DNA of 64,000 bases. It comes from Leucobacter luti. GTDB taxonomy: Bacteria > Actinomycetota > Actinomycetes > Actinomycetales > Microbacteriaceae. The translations under genes and the position numbers were made by a program. Numbering within the stretch: the stretch's first letter is position 1; the number at the start of each line of letters is the position of its first letter. The stretch is from contig NZ_CP080492.1 of NCBI RefSeq assembly GCF_019464495.1, forward strand, positions 2,108,001 through 2,172,000, in the 5' to 3' direction. This document shows positions 26,945-36,398 of the stretch, in pieces. The notes beneath the pieces are model-generated. The model had not been told where the DNA came from, did not search any database, and worked only from the letters and a program-made list of their open reading frames with translations.

Positions 26945-26983
26945 GGATACATTAGTGTATCGAAACGGATACGCTCGTGTATC
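26945..26983. promoter_or_regulatory. Tandem TetR operators
   Basis: Two copies of GGATAC-N4-GTGTATC at 26945-26961 and 26967-26983, spaced 22 bp (two helical turns) centre to centre, in the divergent tetR/MMPL promoter region. GATAC/GTATC are the palindromic arms. Confidence 0.75.
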
Positions 26984-27014
26984 GTCCGTTCATGATCGGA
27001 AGGCCCCACCACGC

Positions 27015-29914
27015 ATGTCGACCCTGCTCTATGCGATTGGCCGGTGGGCCACCGGTGCACGGAAGCTCGTCCTCATCCTCTGGATCGCGCTGCTGGCGGT
27101 GCTGGGGATCGGCGCTGGCCTGTTTTCGCAGGGTGCCAATGCCCCGATCTCGATTCCAGGTACTGAATCGCAAGAGGCGATCGACACTCTGGGACGTACG
27201 TTCCCCGAGGTGAGTGGCACGAGCGCCACGATCATCGTCGTCGCGCCGGAGGGTGAACGAGTCGACGCAGCTCCGTTCACGCAGGAGATCGTGGCTGCGG
27301 CGGAGGAACTCGCGGACTTGCCGCAGGTCAACGCCGTCTCGTATCCCTTCGCCGACCAGGGCGCGACCGGGCTCAGCGATGACGGCCGCGCAGCACTGCT
27401 CACCGTGCAGATTGATGCGACGCAGAGCGATACACCGGCGGAGACGAGCGACGGCATCACGCGGGTCTCCGCTGAGCTGCAGGACGCACTCCCTGCCGGC
27501 TCCGAAACTTCCTACGGCGGCGACCTCTTTTCGGTCTCCATTCCTGGCTTCACGATCACCGAGGCCCTCGGTGTGGTGATCGCGTTCATCGTGCTCCTGT
27601 TCACACTCGGGTCACTCCTCGCGGCGGGCATGCCGCTCCTCATTGCGATCCTGGGTGTCGGCGTCACCATCGCTGGCCTGTTCGTCACGACCGCGTTCGC
27701 GGACATGACCTCGACCACTCCAATGCTCGCGCTGATGCTCGGCCTCGCCGTCGGCATCGACTACACCCTCTTTATTGTGAGCCGCCATCAAGAGCAGCTA
27801 CGCGCGGGCTTGGGCGTGAACGAATCCATTGCGCGCGCTACCGCAACCAGCGGATCTGCTGTGGTGTTTGCCGGCCTCACGGTAATCATCGCGCTGCTCG
27901 GCCTCGCCGTTGCGGGGATCCCGTTCCTCACCGCGCTCGGCGTCGCGGCCGCCGCAGGTGTTGGCATCGCAGTGCTGATCGGCATCACGCTCACGCCCGC
28001 CGTGCTCGCCATGGCTGGCGTCAAGATCCTGCCCAAGAAGCAGCGCGCCGCGTATCTCGCGGCGACGGGGCAAGCGCTCGAATTCACGGAGGCGGAAGCG
28101 ACAGCCGGACCGGATAGCGGCGACCACCCGGCTCTCACGGATTCCCGTCAGGCCGCAAAGCCAGCGAAGGCGACCGCGCCAGCACCGGCCGCGGCCGGTC
28201 CGAGCCGAGCGGACCGGTTCTTTGGCGGATGGGTCCGACTGGCCACTGCGAAGCCGATCGTCACCATCCTCGTGGTGCTCATCGGCCTTGGCGCCGCCGC
28301 GCTGCCAGCGATGAGTCTGAGGCTCGCTCTCCCGGGCGCCGAGACGCTCGAAGAGACGAACCCGGCTCGGGTCACCTACGAACTCACGGGTGAGCACTTT
28401 GGTGAGGGCGCGAACGGCCCGCTGATCCTCACCGGCTCGATCATCACGAGCGAGGATCCGCTCGGCCTGATGGAGGATCTCGCCGACGAAGTTCGGGCGC
28501 TCCCTGGCGTGGCAGATGTGCCGCTCGCAACTCCGAATCAGAACGCAGACACCGGCATCATTCAGGTGGTACCGGAGGACGGCCCACAGTCGGAGAGCAC
28601 CGAGAAACTCGTTGCCGAGATCCGATCCCACCATGATGAGTGGGAGCAGAAGTATGGTGTGAGTCTCGCGGTGACCGGGTTCACCGCCGTCGGCATTGAC
28701 GTGTCGCACCTGCTGGGGGAGGCGCTGCTGCCGTTCGGGATCCTGGTAGTGGGGCTATCGCTGATCCTGCTCGCCATGGTGTTCCGCTCCGTGTGGGTCC
28801 CGATTAAGGCAACGCTCGGGTATCTGCTTTCCGTTGGCGCCGCGTTCGGCGCGGTCGTGGCAGTGTTCCAGTGGGGATGGCTCGGTGATCTCCTCAACGT
28901 GCACTCGGCCGGCCCGGTGTTGAGCTTCATGCCGATCATCCTGATGGGTGTGCTGTTCGGCCTTGCGATGGACTATGAAGTGTTCCTCGTGGCTCGAATC
29001 CGCGAAGAGTACGTGCACGGTGCGAATGCGCAGGACGCGATCCGGCGGGGGTTCGTTGGCAGTGCAAAGGTGGTGACGGCGGCCGCGCTGATTATGTTCG
29101 CCGTGTTCGCGGCCTTCGTTCCTGAAGGCGATCCGAGTATCAAGGTGATTGCGCTCGGCCTCGCTGTCGGAGTGTTCGTGGACGCGTTCATTGTGCGCAT
29201 GACCCTGGTTCCTGCCGTGCTTGCGCTGCTCGGCGACCGCGCGTGGTGGATGCCGCGCTGGTTCGCCAAAGTGCTGCCCTCGTTCGATGTCGAGGGCGAG
29301 GGACTCGCGCGGGAGCTCGCCTACGCAGAGTGGCCAGCGGATCAGCCCACCGCGGTGATCGCGAGTGAGCGGGCGCAGATCGGGGCAACGGCCAAGTTGC
29401 CAGAGCTGCGCGTTGCCCCCGGCGACGTGCTCGTGCTCGATCCGCGTGATCCGGTGAGCCTGCCGCTTGCGGAAGCTGTGGTCGGCCGCGCACCCGTGAC
29501 CCGAGGGTCCGTGAAGGTCGCTGGTCTCCTGCTGCCGGAGCGCGCCTCGTCGCTGCGCGCCCGATCGGCGTGGGCCACACCAGAGTCGCTGCGCGAGGCG
29601 CTCGGAGAACGCCCGTCGGTGCTGGTGCTGGATCTGCGCGCGGCAGCGGAGCGGCCCCTTCCGCTCGCGCTCGTTGACGCGATGCGCTCTGGACTCGCAG
29701 CGCGCACCGTTGAAACCTCCGCTCCGCGGCCCCCGAACTCACACTTGTGGTGCTCGGAGAACGCGAACTTGCGCAGCGGATCCTGCCCGGCGACACACGA
29801 TTCGTGATGCCAGCGAGCGCCGCCGCGTCGGTCGCCGATCCAGCATCTGATCACGGTCCGGCACGAGCACACAGTCTTCCCGCAGCATCGATTCACGAAG
29901 GAGGCGCCCGATGA
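27015..29914 (+). CDS. MMPL family transporter with degenerate ABC-ATPase-like C-terminal domain (frameshifted)
   Basis: About 966 residues after repair. Residues about 1-760 are an RND-type MMPL exporter with two six-helix halves (first half LGLAVGIDYTLFIVSRHQEQL; second half GVLFGLAMDYEVFLVARIREEY). From about residue 776 the chain looks like an ABC nucleotide-binding domain: LRVAPGDVLVLDPRDP (no Walker A Gly or Lys), RGSVKVAGLLLPERASSLR, a Walker-B-like PSVLVLDLRAA, then TLVVLGERELAQRILPGDTRF. It probably cannot bind ATP normally. The frame breaks in CCCCC at 29730-29734; one more C carries it to a TGA that overlaps the next ATG. I start at the ATG 27015, the first before helix 1. Confidence 0.88.
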
Positions 29915-32117
29915 GCGCCGCACTCTCCCGCCTGTCCGGCCGCAAGCCTGTGCGCTGGACCACGATCGTCGGGCTCATGCTGGTGCCGCTGACGGTCGCG
30001 GGTGTCCTGCTCTGGGGCCTCTGGAATCCGACCGAGCGGCTCGACACGGTCACCGCAGCGATCGTGAACAACGACGAGGCCGTGGAAGTTGATGGGCAGC
30101 TCGTGCCGCTGGGCCGCGTGCTCGCCGGCGAACTGATCGGTGACGCGAAGAAAAAGGCCGCGGACGATCAGACGAACTTCACGTGGGTGCTCACTGACGA
30201 AGAAGACGCCACCGCTGGTCTCGATGACGGCCGCTACGCGACCGTGATCACGATCCCGGAGAGCTTCTCGGCTGCGGCAACCTCCCTGTCGGGAGACCCA
30301 GACGACGCAGAGCAAGCGACGATCGACATCGCGGAGAGCGACCGCGGCCGCCTGATCGATACGGCGCTGTCCGGAATCGTGACCCAGACCGCCACCACGG
30401 TACTGAATCAGCAGCTGGGTGAGCAGTTCGTCGGCAGCGTGTTTGTGGGCATGACCGAGCTGCACAAGGGCATTGGTGAAGCCGCTGATGGCGCTACTCA
30501 GCTGGCCGACGGCGGGGAGCAGCTCACAGACGGGGCGAATCAGCTCGCTGACGGCACGCAGCAGTTGGCTGACGGTACGCAGCAGCTTTCGAGCGGAGCA
30601 GGGGAGCTGGCTTCGGGGGCGGGATCGCTCGCGTCCGGCGCTGGGGAACTCGCAGGGGGCGCAGGATCGCTCTCGTCCGGGGCGAACGACCTTGCCGGCG
30701 GCGCCGGGACGCTCGCCGGGGGTCTGCGGTTGTTTGCCTCCGGGGACGGGACCGCAGCGAACCCCGGGATGAGCGGGTTTGCCAACGGACTGACGCAGTA
30801 CTCCGCTGGCGCGCGTGTACTCGCAACGGGCGATGGGACGGAGACGAACCCGGGCCTTGCCGGGCTCGCGAGCGGTGTCGAAGCCTATACGAGCGGCGTG
30901 AACGAGGCCCTCACCGGGTTGCAGGCCGGGGCCGGAGCCGCGATCGAACCCCTCACCCAGCTGAAGACCGCCATTGAGGCCGGCGCGATTCCCGTTGAAA
31001 ATCCGGGCGCGGTTGCCGCACAGCTTGGTCAGCTCATCACCGAGCTGCAGGGCGCATCAAGCTCGGCCCCAGAGTCCCCGGTTGAACAGTTGAAAGCACA
31101 GGGGGTGCCCTTGCCGGCGGCGTGCGGCAGGCGGCAATTGGAGCGGATACCGCAGCCGGTGCCGCTGAGCAGCTCGCAGGCGCTGGGGTGCAGCTCTCCG
31201 CGGGTGCTGAGCAGCTCGCTGTCGGAGCCGAGGGGCTGGCTGGTGGTGCGTCGCAGCTTGCCGGCGGTGCGTCGCAGCTGGCCGGTGGCGCCTCGGAGCT
31301 CGCGGGCGGCGCCTCCGGGCTGGCCACGGGTGCGTCCGGCCTTGCGGCAGGGACGTCAGAGCTCGCCGCGCAGACGCCTGAACTCGCCAAGGGTGCGTCT
31401 CAGCTCGCCGATGGTGCTGGAAAATCTGCAGAAGGCGCTTCTGAGCTCGCAACGGGCCTCGGTGAGGCCGTGAGCGGGATCCCGAATTACTCGCAGTCGC
31501 AGCGCGACAAGCTCGCCGAGACGGCGCTCACGCCAGTGAAAGCGGAGGGAGGCAGCGACGAGCTGTTCAACGCCTCTGGGGTGCCACTGTTCGCGGGCAT
31601 CGCGCTCTGGGCAGGTGCGCTGGCGGCATTCCTGATGCTTGCGCCACTCTGGCGACGCACGCGTGAAGCGGCCCGCGGTGTGGGCGCGATCACGTTCCGC
31701 AGTGCGCTTCCCGCGCTCGGACTTGGCGCGGCGCAGGGCGCAATCGCCGGCCTCGTGCTGCCGATCGCGCTCGGCTACGGCTTTGCGCAGGGGGCCGAGT
31801 TCTTCGGGCTCGCGCTGCTCGCCGGTGTCGCGTTTACGCTGCTGGTGCAGGGCCTGTCTGCACTGTTCGGCGGCTTCGGAAGGTTTATCGCGTTTGTGCT
31901 GCTCGTCGTGGCGTTCGCGGTGGGAATCGTATCGACCGTGCCGGGTCCGCTCGCGGCGATCGGGGATATGAGCCCCGTTGGGGCAGCACTGTCTGGGTTC
32001 CAGGCCGTTGCTACCGGCGCGGCTGGCGCTGGAGGTGCGGCGGTGTTGCTCACGCTCTGGGCCTGTGCAGGGCTCGTGCTCACCGCTCTCGCCGTGCGGA
32101 GGGAACGAGCGGCGTAG
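29911..32117 (+). CDS. YhgE/Pip family membrane protein (frameshifted)
   Basis: About 735 residues after repair. One N-terminal helix (TIVGLMLVPLTVAGVLLWGLWNP) is followed by a large outer domain, with long runs of a 7-residue pattern (ADGTQQL, SSGAGEL, ASGAGSL, AGGASQL), then about five C-terminal helices. This is the YhgE/Pip plan (phage-infection-protein relatives, ABC-2-like membrane core). The frame breaks in GGGGG at 31101-31105; one added G continues as GALAGGVRQAAIGA. It overlaps the MMPL stop by 4 bp. Such proteins often sit beside MMPL or ABC exporters and may form a complex with them. Repeats make the DNA here GC-rich and low in complexity. Confidence 0.88.
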
Positions 32118-32161
32118 CTTTCGGAGGCCGGGCCGGGCGGAGTCCTGGAGCGGGCCGCATA

Positions 32162-32206
32162 CGACAGCGGGGGTGTACCGAACTTCGGTACACCCCCGCT
32201 GTCGTG
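32162..32206. terminator. Bidirectional terminator between YhgE and kduI
   Basis: Perfect 22-bp stem: ACGACAGCGGGGGTGTACCGAA pairs with its complement at 32185-32206, with one central base. It lies 44 bp after the YhgE stop and 11 bp after the kduI stop on the other strand, so it can serve both converging units. Confidence 0.85.
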
Positions 32207-32217
32207 TTGGCCAGGGC

Positions 32218-33042
32218 TTAGATCTGCGGCACCGCGATCTGGTCCATGTCGGCGAACGACTGGTTCTCGCCAGCCATGACCCACAGGAACGAGTAGTTCG
32301 TGGTGCCAACGCCGAAGTGCATCGACCAGGCCGGGGAGATCACCACGTCGCCGTCCTTGAGTACGAGGTGGCGGGTGTGGCCGGGCAGCCCCATGAAGTG
32401 GAACACCCGCTCATTCTCGGCGAGATCGAAGTACACGTAGACTTCAGTGCGCCGGTCGTGCGTGTGCGGCGGCATGCTGTTCCACACGTTGCCGGTCTCG
32501 GGAGCCGTGATCCCGAGCACCAGCTGGCTGCTCGAGACTCCGTCCTCGTGGATGTGCTTGCGCACAGTGCGCCGGTTCGCGTGCTCCTGCTCGCCCGTCT
32601 GCGTGGTCAGCGCGTCAGCTGCCGGTACGAGCGTTGTCGGGTGCGCCGTCTCGGAGACCGCTGACGACAGGAAGAACCGCGTGTTAGCCGTCGCCGCTGC
32701 GAAGGTGATCTCGCGAGCACCGCGCCCAATGTAGAGCGCCCCCATGTATGCGAGTTCGTACTCGGTTCCGTCGACCGTGACCGTGCCGCTGCCGCTGAGC
32801 GCGGTGACCGCGAGCTCGCGTCGCTGGCAGAAGAACTCGGCGCGCAGCTCGGGGTAGTTCTCGAGCGTGAGCGTGGTTCCCGGCACCGGCTGCACGCCAC
32901 CGAGCACCATGCGATCCTCGTGGCTGTAGACGACAGTGAGGCGGCCAGCCTCGAAGAGATCGCTGATGACAAAGCGGGCGCGCAGCTCCTCGTCGGTCAT
33001 CTTCGCGATTTCATCCGGGTGGGTGGCGTGACGGACGTCCAT
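32218..33042 (-). CDS. kduI: 5-dehydro-4-deoxy-D-glucuronate isomerase
   Basis: 274-residue cupin-fold isomerase. It converts 5-keto-4-deoxyuronate, from unsaturated uronates, to 3-deoxy-D-glycero-2,5-hexodiulosonate. Identifying stretches: DELRARFVISDLFEAG, the YMGALYIGRG turn, and the zinc site NSMPPHTHDRRTEVYVYFDL with its two His and Glu. I use the ATG at 33042 because GAAGGAAG lies 5 bases before it; the longer frame begins with TTG inside that site. Last gene of the minus-strand uronate operon, 27 bp after the hydroxyacid dehydrogenase, and closed by a strong terminator. Confidence 0.95.
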   Translation of the reverse strand: MDVRHATHPDEIAKMTDEELRARFVISDLFEAGRLTVVYSHEDRMVLGGVQPVPGTTLTLENYPELRAEFFCQRRELAVTALSGSGTVTVDGTEYELAYMGALYIGRGAREITFAAATANTRFFLSSAVSETAHPTTLVPAADALTTQTGEQEHANRRTVRKHIHEDGVSSSQLVLGITAPETGNVWNSMPPHTHDRRTEVYVYFDLAENERVFHFMGLPGHTRHLVLKDGDVVISPAWSMHFGVGTTNYSFLWVMAGENQSFADMDQIAVPQI

Positions 33043-33069
33043 TACTTCCTTCAAGTCTGTGTTTCCTGA

Positions 33070-34041
33070 CTACTGGGTGATGCTGTGCACGACGTTGCGG
33101 GGAGTGCCGTCGGCGAAAGCGATGATGTTGCGGCCCGCGATGGCGAACACTTCGTCAGCCTCATCGGTGTGGAAGCCGATGTGCGGCGTGAGCACCAGAT
33201 TCGGGTGATCGAGGGGCAGCTCGCTGATCTCGGGTGGCTCGGTCTCAAACACATCGAGGGCGGCGCCGAAGATCCGGTCCTCGCGCAGCAGCGCGAAGAG
33301 CGCTGTACGATCCAGGATCTCGTCACGGGCGGTGTTCACGAGGATCGCCGATGGCTTCAGCGAGCCGAGCAGTTCAGCGGACACGAGCCCCTCGGTTTCC
33401 GGGGTGTGCGTCACGTGCAGCGACACCACATCACTGACCCGGAACAGTTCGTCGAGTGCGACGCGGCGACCGGGCAGCTCGGCCTCCGCTTCCGGGCGCT
33501 CGGTTCGGTTCCAGAACACGACGTCCATGCCGAGCGCAGCACCCATCTGGATCACTTCGCGCCCGATTGCGCCGGTCCCGACAACACCGAGCGTGCGGCC
33601 ACGCAGTTTGAGGCCCTGGTGCTTCGCCCACTCGCCCGCGCGGACGATACGGTCGCCCTCCGGCACGCGCCGTGCCACGCTAAACATCAGCGCGATGGCG
33701 TGCTCAGCCACGCTGCGACTCGCGAAGTCCGGGACGTTGGTGACGGTGATCCCCAGGCTCTCTGCCTCGGCGACGTTCACAAAGCGATGCGCTCCGGTGC
33801 CGACGAAGCTGACGAGCTTGAGGCTGGGCACAGACGAGAGGAACCGCTCGGGGAGCGGACCCTGATCTGCGATGATGTACACCGCGTCGTAGCCCTGCGC
33901 GCGGGCAATAGTGGCGTCGACGTCTTCGAAGCGCTCTTCGAACCAGTCCAGCTGGTGGCCTGCTGCGCGAAGCGGTTCGATCACGTCTCGCTTGACGATG
34001 TCAGCGTACTGCCGCTCGCCATCGATGCAAACAATTCTCAC
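33070..34041 (-). CDS. D-2-hydroxyacid dehydrogenase
   Basis: 323-residue NAD-dependent enzyme. The nucleotide fold has GVVGTGAIGREVIQMG, the catalytic Arg is in LVNTARDEILD, the Glu in DVFETEPPE and the His in LTPHIGFHTDEA. GTG start. In this operon it could reduce a keto or keto-deoxy acid intermediate, but none of the classical Kdu steps needs it. A second member of the family is at 39.7-40.7 kb in the same regulon and a third at the window end. Confidence 0.92.
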   Translation of the reverse strand: MRIVCIDGERQYADIVKRDVIEPLRAAGHQLDWFEERFEDVDATIARAQGYDAVYIIADQGPLPERFLSSVPSLKLVSFVGTGAHRFVNVAEAESLGITVTNVPDFASRSVAEHAIALMFSVARRVPEGDRIVRAGEWAKHQGLKLRGRTLGVVGTGAIGREVIQMGAALGMDVVFWNRTERPEAEAELPGRRVALDELFRVSDVVSLHVTHTPETEGLVSAELLGSLKPSAILVNTARDEILDRTALFALLREDRIFGAALDVFETEPPEISELPLDHPNLVLTPHIGFHTDEADEVFAIAGRNIIAFADGTPRNVVHSITQ

Positions 34042-34076
34042 GGGGGAGTCCCTTTCAGTGTGTGGTGGTGCAGTGC

Positions 34077-34116
34077 GCGGGGGCTGGCGCGCTGGACGTG
34101 TCGCGCCAGCCCCCGC
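34077..34116 (-). terminator. Intra-operon hairpin after the binding-protein gene
   Basis: Perfect 15-bp stem GCGGGGGCTGGCGCG / CGCGCCAGCCCCCGC with a 10-base loop, six bases after the binding-protein stop and 35 bp before the next start. No T-run; likely protects the binding-protein mRNA or lowers downstream expression. Confidence 0.65.
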
Positions 34117-34122
34117 AACTCG

Positions 34123-35232
34123 TTACTTCGCGACCCAGCGGTTGAACTGGTCCGTCAGGTCCGCGTTGTGTTCTTTGTAGTAGTCAGCGTCGAGCGTGAT
34201 TGCGGTGGAGATGTTGTCTCCAACGGGGAGGAAGGGCTGGATGTCTTTCGGGAAGTCGCCGACGCTGACCCCGGTGCTCGCGGCAGGAATAGGCGTGGGC
34301 ACGCGGGAGGCGAACGCAACCTGGCCCTCGGTGTTCTCGATCACGCTTTTCAGCAGCGCCTGTGCAGCCTCAGGGTTGGGCGCATCAGCGGGGATCGCCC
34401 ACACACTGTTGGCGTAACCGGCCTGATCCCAGCTCACGGAGAGGGGGAAGCCGTTCTGGCTCGCGGTGAACGCGCGGTTCGCCCACACAATCCCGAGGTC
34501 ACACGATCCGTTTTCAAAGCTCTCGATCGACTGCGCGCCGCTGGACCACCAGGTGACGCTGTCCTTGACCGTGTCGAGCTTCTTGAACGCGCGCTCCGTG
34601 TCGAGCGGGTACAGATCGTCTGCCGCAACGCCGTCGGCGAGCAGGGCGGACTCGAGCGTCCAGCCGTACTGAGGGTTGTTGAAGAAACACCGCTGGCCGG
34701 GGAACTTCTTCGTGTCGTACAGATCTTCCCAGGTCTGAGGCTGCGCACTGCCTTCGGGGTAGGTCTCTGAGTTCCACGCCAGCACCATGCCGAAGGTGCC
34801 GACTTCGATTCCGGTCTTTGAATAGGTGCCTTCGACGAGTTGATCCACCGGAACCACGCTCGTGTCGATTTCTGCGAGGTAGCCGGCATCGGCCGCCTGC
34901 TGTGCATCGCTCAGCGAGGGCAGGAACACGAGGCTCCAGTCGACCGCGCCGTTCTGTGCGGCCGCGAAGAACTTCGTTGATGCCTCGTTGTAATCGTCGA
35001 TGACCTTCACGCCGGTGTCCTGCGTGAAATCAGCAAAGAGCGTCTTGTTGAGCCCCTCCCACACGTCACCGCCACTCGTGTCGTAGAAGAGCACCTCGCC
35101 GGAGAGTGCGGCTGCGCCGTCCTCTTTCGAGGCGCTGGTGCCAGAGTCTGCTGCACTGCACGACGTCAGCACCAGCGCGCTTGCGAGGGTCAGTGCGCCG
35201 AACGAGACGGCGCGGGTCAAGCGTGAATTCAT
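34123..35232 (-). CDS. Solute-binding lipoprotein of a PotD/iron-type ABC importer
   Basis: 369 residues. Leader MNSRLTRAVSFGALTLASAL... ends in the lipobox LTSC. The mature part has the type-2 periplasmic-binding fold (VLFYDTSGGDVWEG; FGMVLAWNSETYPEG; TWEDLYDTKKFPGQR; NNPQYGWTLESALLADG). The family binds polyamines, iron or small organic solutes; the setting among uronate genes suggests a uronate or its derivative. Start at 35232 with GGAAGGACACGC upstream. It follows the ATPase gene in the operon. Confidence 0.92.
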   Translation of the reverse strand: MNSRLTRAVSFGALTLASALVLTSCSAADSGTSASKEDGAAALSGEVLFYDTSGGDVWEGLNKTLFADFTQDTGVKVIDDYNEASTKFFAAAQNGAVDWSLVFLPSLSDAQQAADAGYLAEIDTSVVPVDQLVEGTYSKTGIEVGTFGMVLAWNSETYPEGSAQPQTWEDLYDTKKFPGQRCFFNNPQYGWTLESALLADGVAADDLYPLDTERAFKKLDTVKDSVTWWSSGAQSIESFENGSCDLGIVWANRAFTASQNGFPLSVSWDQAGYANSVWAIPADAPNPEAAQALLKSVIENTEGQVAFASRVPTPIPAASTGVSVGDFPKDIQPFLPVGDNISTAITLDADYYKEHNADLTDQFNRWVAK

Positions 35233-35256
35233 ATGCGTGTCCTTCCTTGGATGCAT

Positions 35257-36390
35257 TTACTGGGTTGGGGGGAGGAGGACGGCGCTGTGGGAGCGGATGC
35301 TCATCACAGCGGGTGATCCGGCCTCGGGAATCGGGTCCGCGGAATCGAGATCGACCAGGTAGCTCCCGTTCGCGTCGGCGAGCCGCACGCGGATGCTCTG
35401 GCCGAAGAATCGCGCTTCGGTGACCGTGACGCGTGCAACGGGGTCGTACCCCGCTGGCACATCGCTGAGAGTGGCGCTGAGCCGGATCTGTTCCGGACGG
35501 GCGCTGACGATGCAGCCTGCGCCGGGAGCGAGCCCGGGCTGCGCCGCTGCCATGACAGCAAACTCCCCGACGCGAACGACCGTACCGCCCTGTTCACGCC
35601 CGCGTACTTCGCCGGCGAAGCTGTTGGTCTCACCGAGGAAGTTCGCGACGAAACCGCTGTTGGGTGCGCTATACACCTCGCGTGGGGCGCCCACCTGGCG
35701 AATGTACCCCGCCTCCATAACCCCCATGCGGTCGGAGAGGATGTACGCCTCTTCTTGGTCATGTGTGACGTAGATCGCAGTGGTTTCCGATTCCTGCTGG
35801 ATCCGCCGAATCTCTGAGCCCAGGTCTTGGCGCAGGCGGCGATCCAGGGCGCCAAGCGGCTCATCGAGGAGCAGTACGCGCGGGCGCTGCGCCAGTGCGC
35901 GGCCGAGGGCAACGCGCTGCTGCTGACCGCCTGAGAGTTGCGCGGGATGGCGATCCTTCAGAGCGCCGAGTTCCGTGAGCTCCAGGATCTCGTCGACACG
36001 CTTGATCAGTTGCTGGCCGCGCACCTTCCGGATCTTGAGCCCGAACGCAATGTTCTGGGCAACGGTGAGGTGAGGGAAGAGCGCATAGTTCTGAAATACG
36101 AACCCAATGTCACGCTGCTGGGTGGGCAGCTTCGTGACGTCGGCGCCATCAATGGCGATCCGCCCTGAAGTAAAATCAATCAGACCGGCGATGATGCGCA
36201 GGAGCGTGGTTTTCCCCGATCCTGACGGGCCGAGCAGTGTGAAGAACTCACCGGCTTCGACCGTGAGGTCCGTCTCGTGGAGCACTCGCGTGCCACTGAA
36301 ATCGCAGCTGACCTGGTCAACGATGACCTCTCCGCGTTTCGTCTCTCCGCGCGCTGGTGCAGTGGGCGCGGCCGCGTGTGTGGAAGACAT
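35257..36390 (-). CDS. ABC transporter ATPase (PotA/FbpC type)
   Basis: 377 residues. Walker A GPSGSGKTT, Q-loop FQNYALFPHLTVAQNIAFG, signature LSGGQQQRVALGRALA, Walker B VLLLDEPLGALD, then a C-terminal TOBE-type regulatory domain (VSARPEQIRLSATL). I start at the ATG at 36390 (MSSTHAA), which has TGAGGA five bases upstream. The ATG at 36402, overlapping the permease stop, is the alternative. The longer open frame up to 37065 is a shadow of the permease. Confidence 0.94.
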   Translation of the reverse strand: MSSTHAAAPTAPARGETKRGEVIVDQVSCDFSGTRVLHETDLTVEAGEFFTLLGPSGSGKTTLLRIIAGLIDFTSGRIAIDGADVTKLPTQQRDIGFVFQNYALFPHLTVAQNIAFGLKIRKVRGQQLIKRVDEILELTELGALKDRHPAQLSGGQQQRVALGRALAQRPRVLLLDEPLGALDRRLRQDLGSEIRRIQQESETTAIYVTHDQEEAYILSDRMGVMEAGYIRQVGAPREVYSAPNSGFVANFLGETNSFAGEVRGREQGGTVVRVGEFAVMAAAQPGLAPGAGCIVSARPEQIRLSATLSDVPAGYDPVARVTVTEARFFGQSIRVRLADANGSYLVDLDSADPIPEAGSPAVMSIRSHSAVLLPPTQ

Positions 36391-36398
36391 GTCGATCC

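Noticed and set aside
30470..31470. Repetitive DNA that could be taken for a tandem array or CRISPR-like region
   Set aside because: It encodes the degenerate seven-residue repeats of the YhgE/Pip outer domain; units are imperfect, in frame and have no spacer structure.
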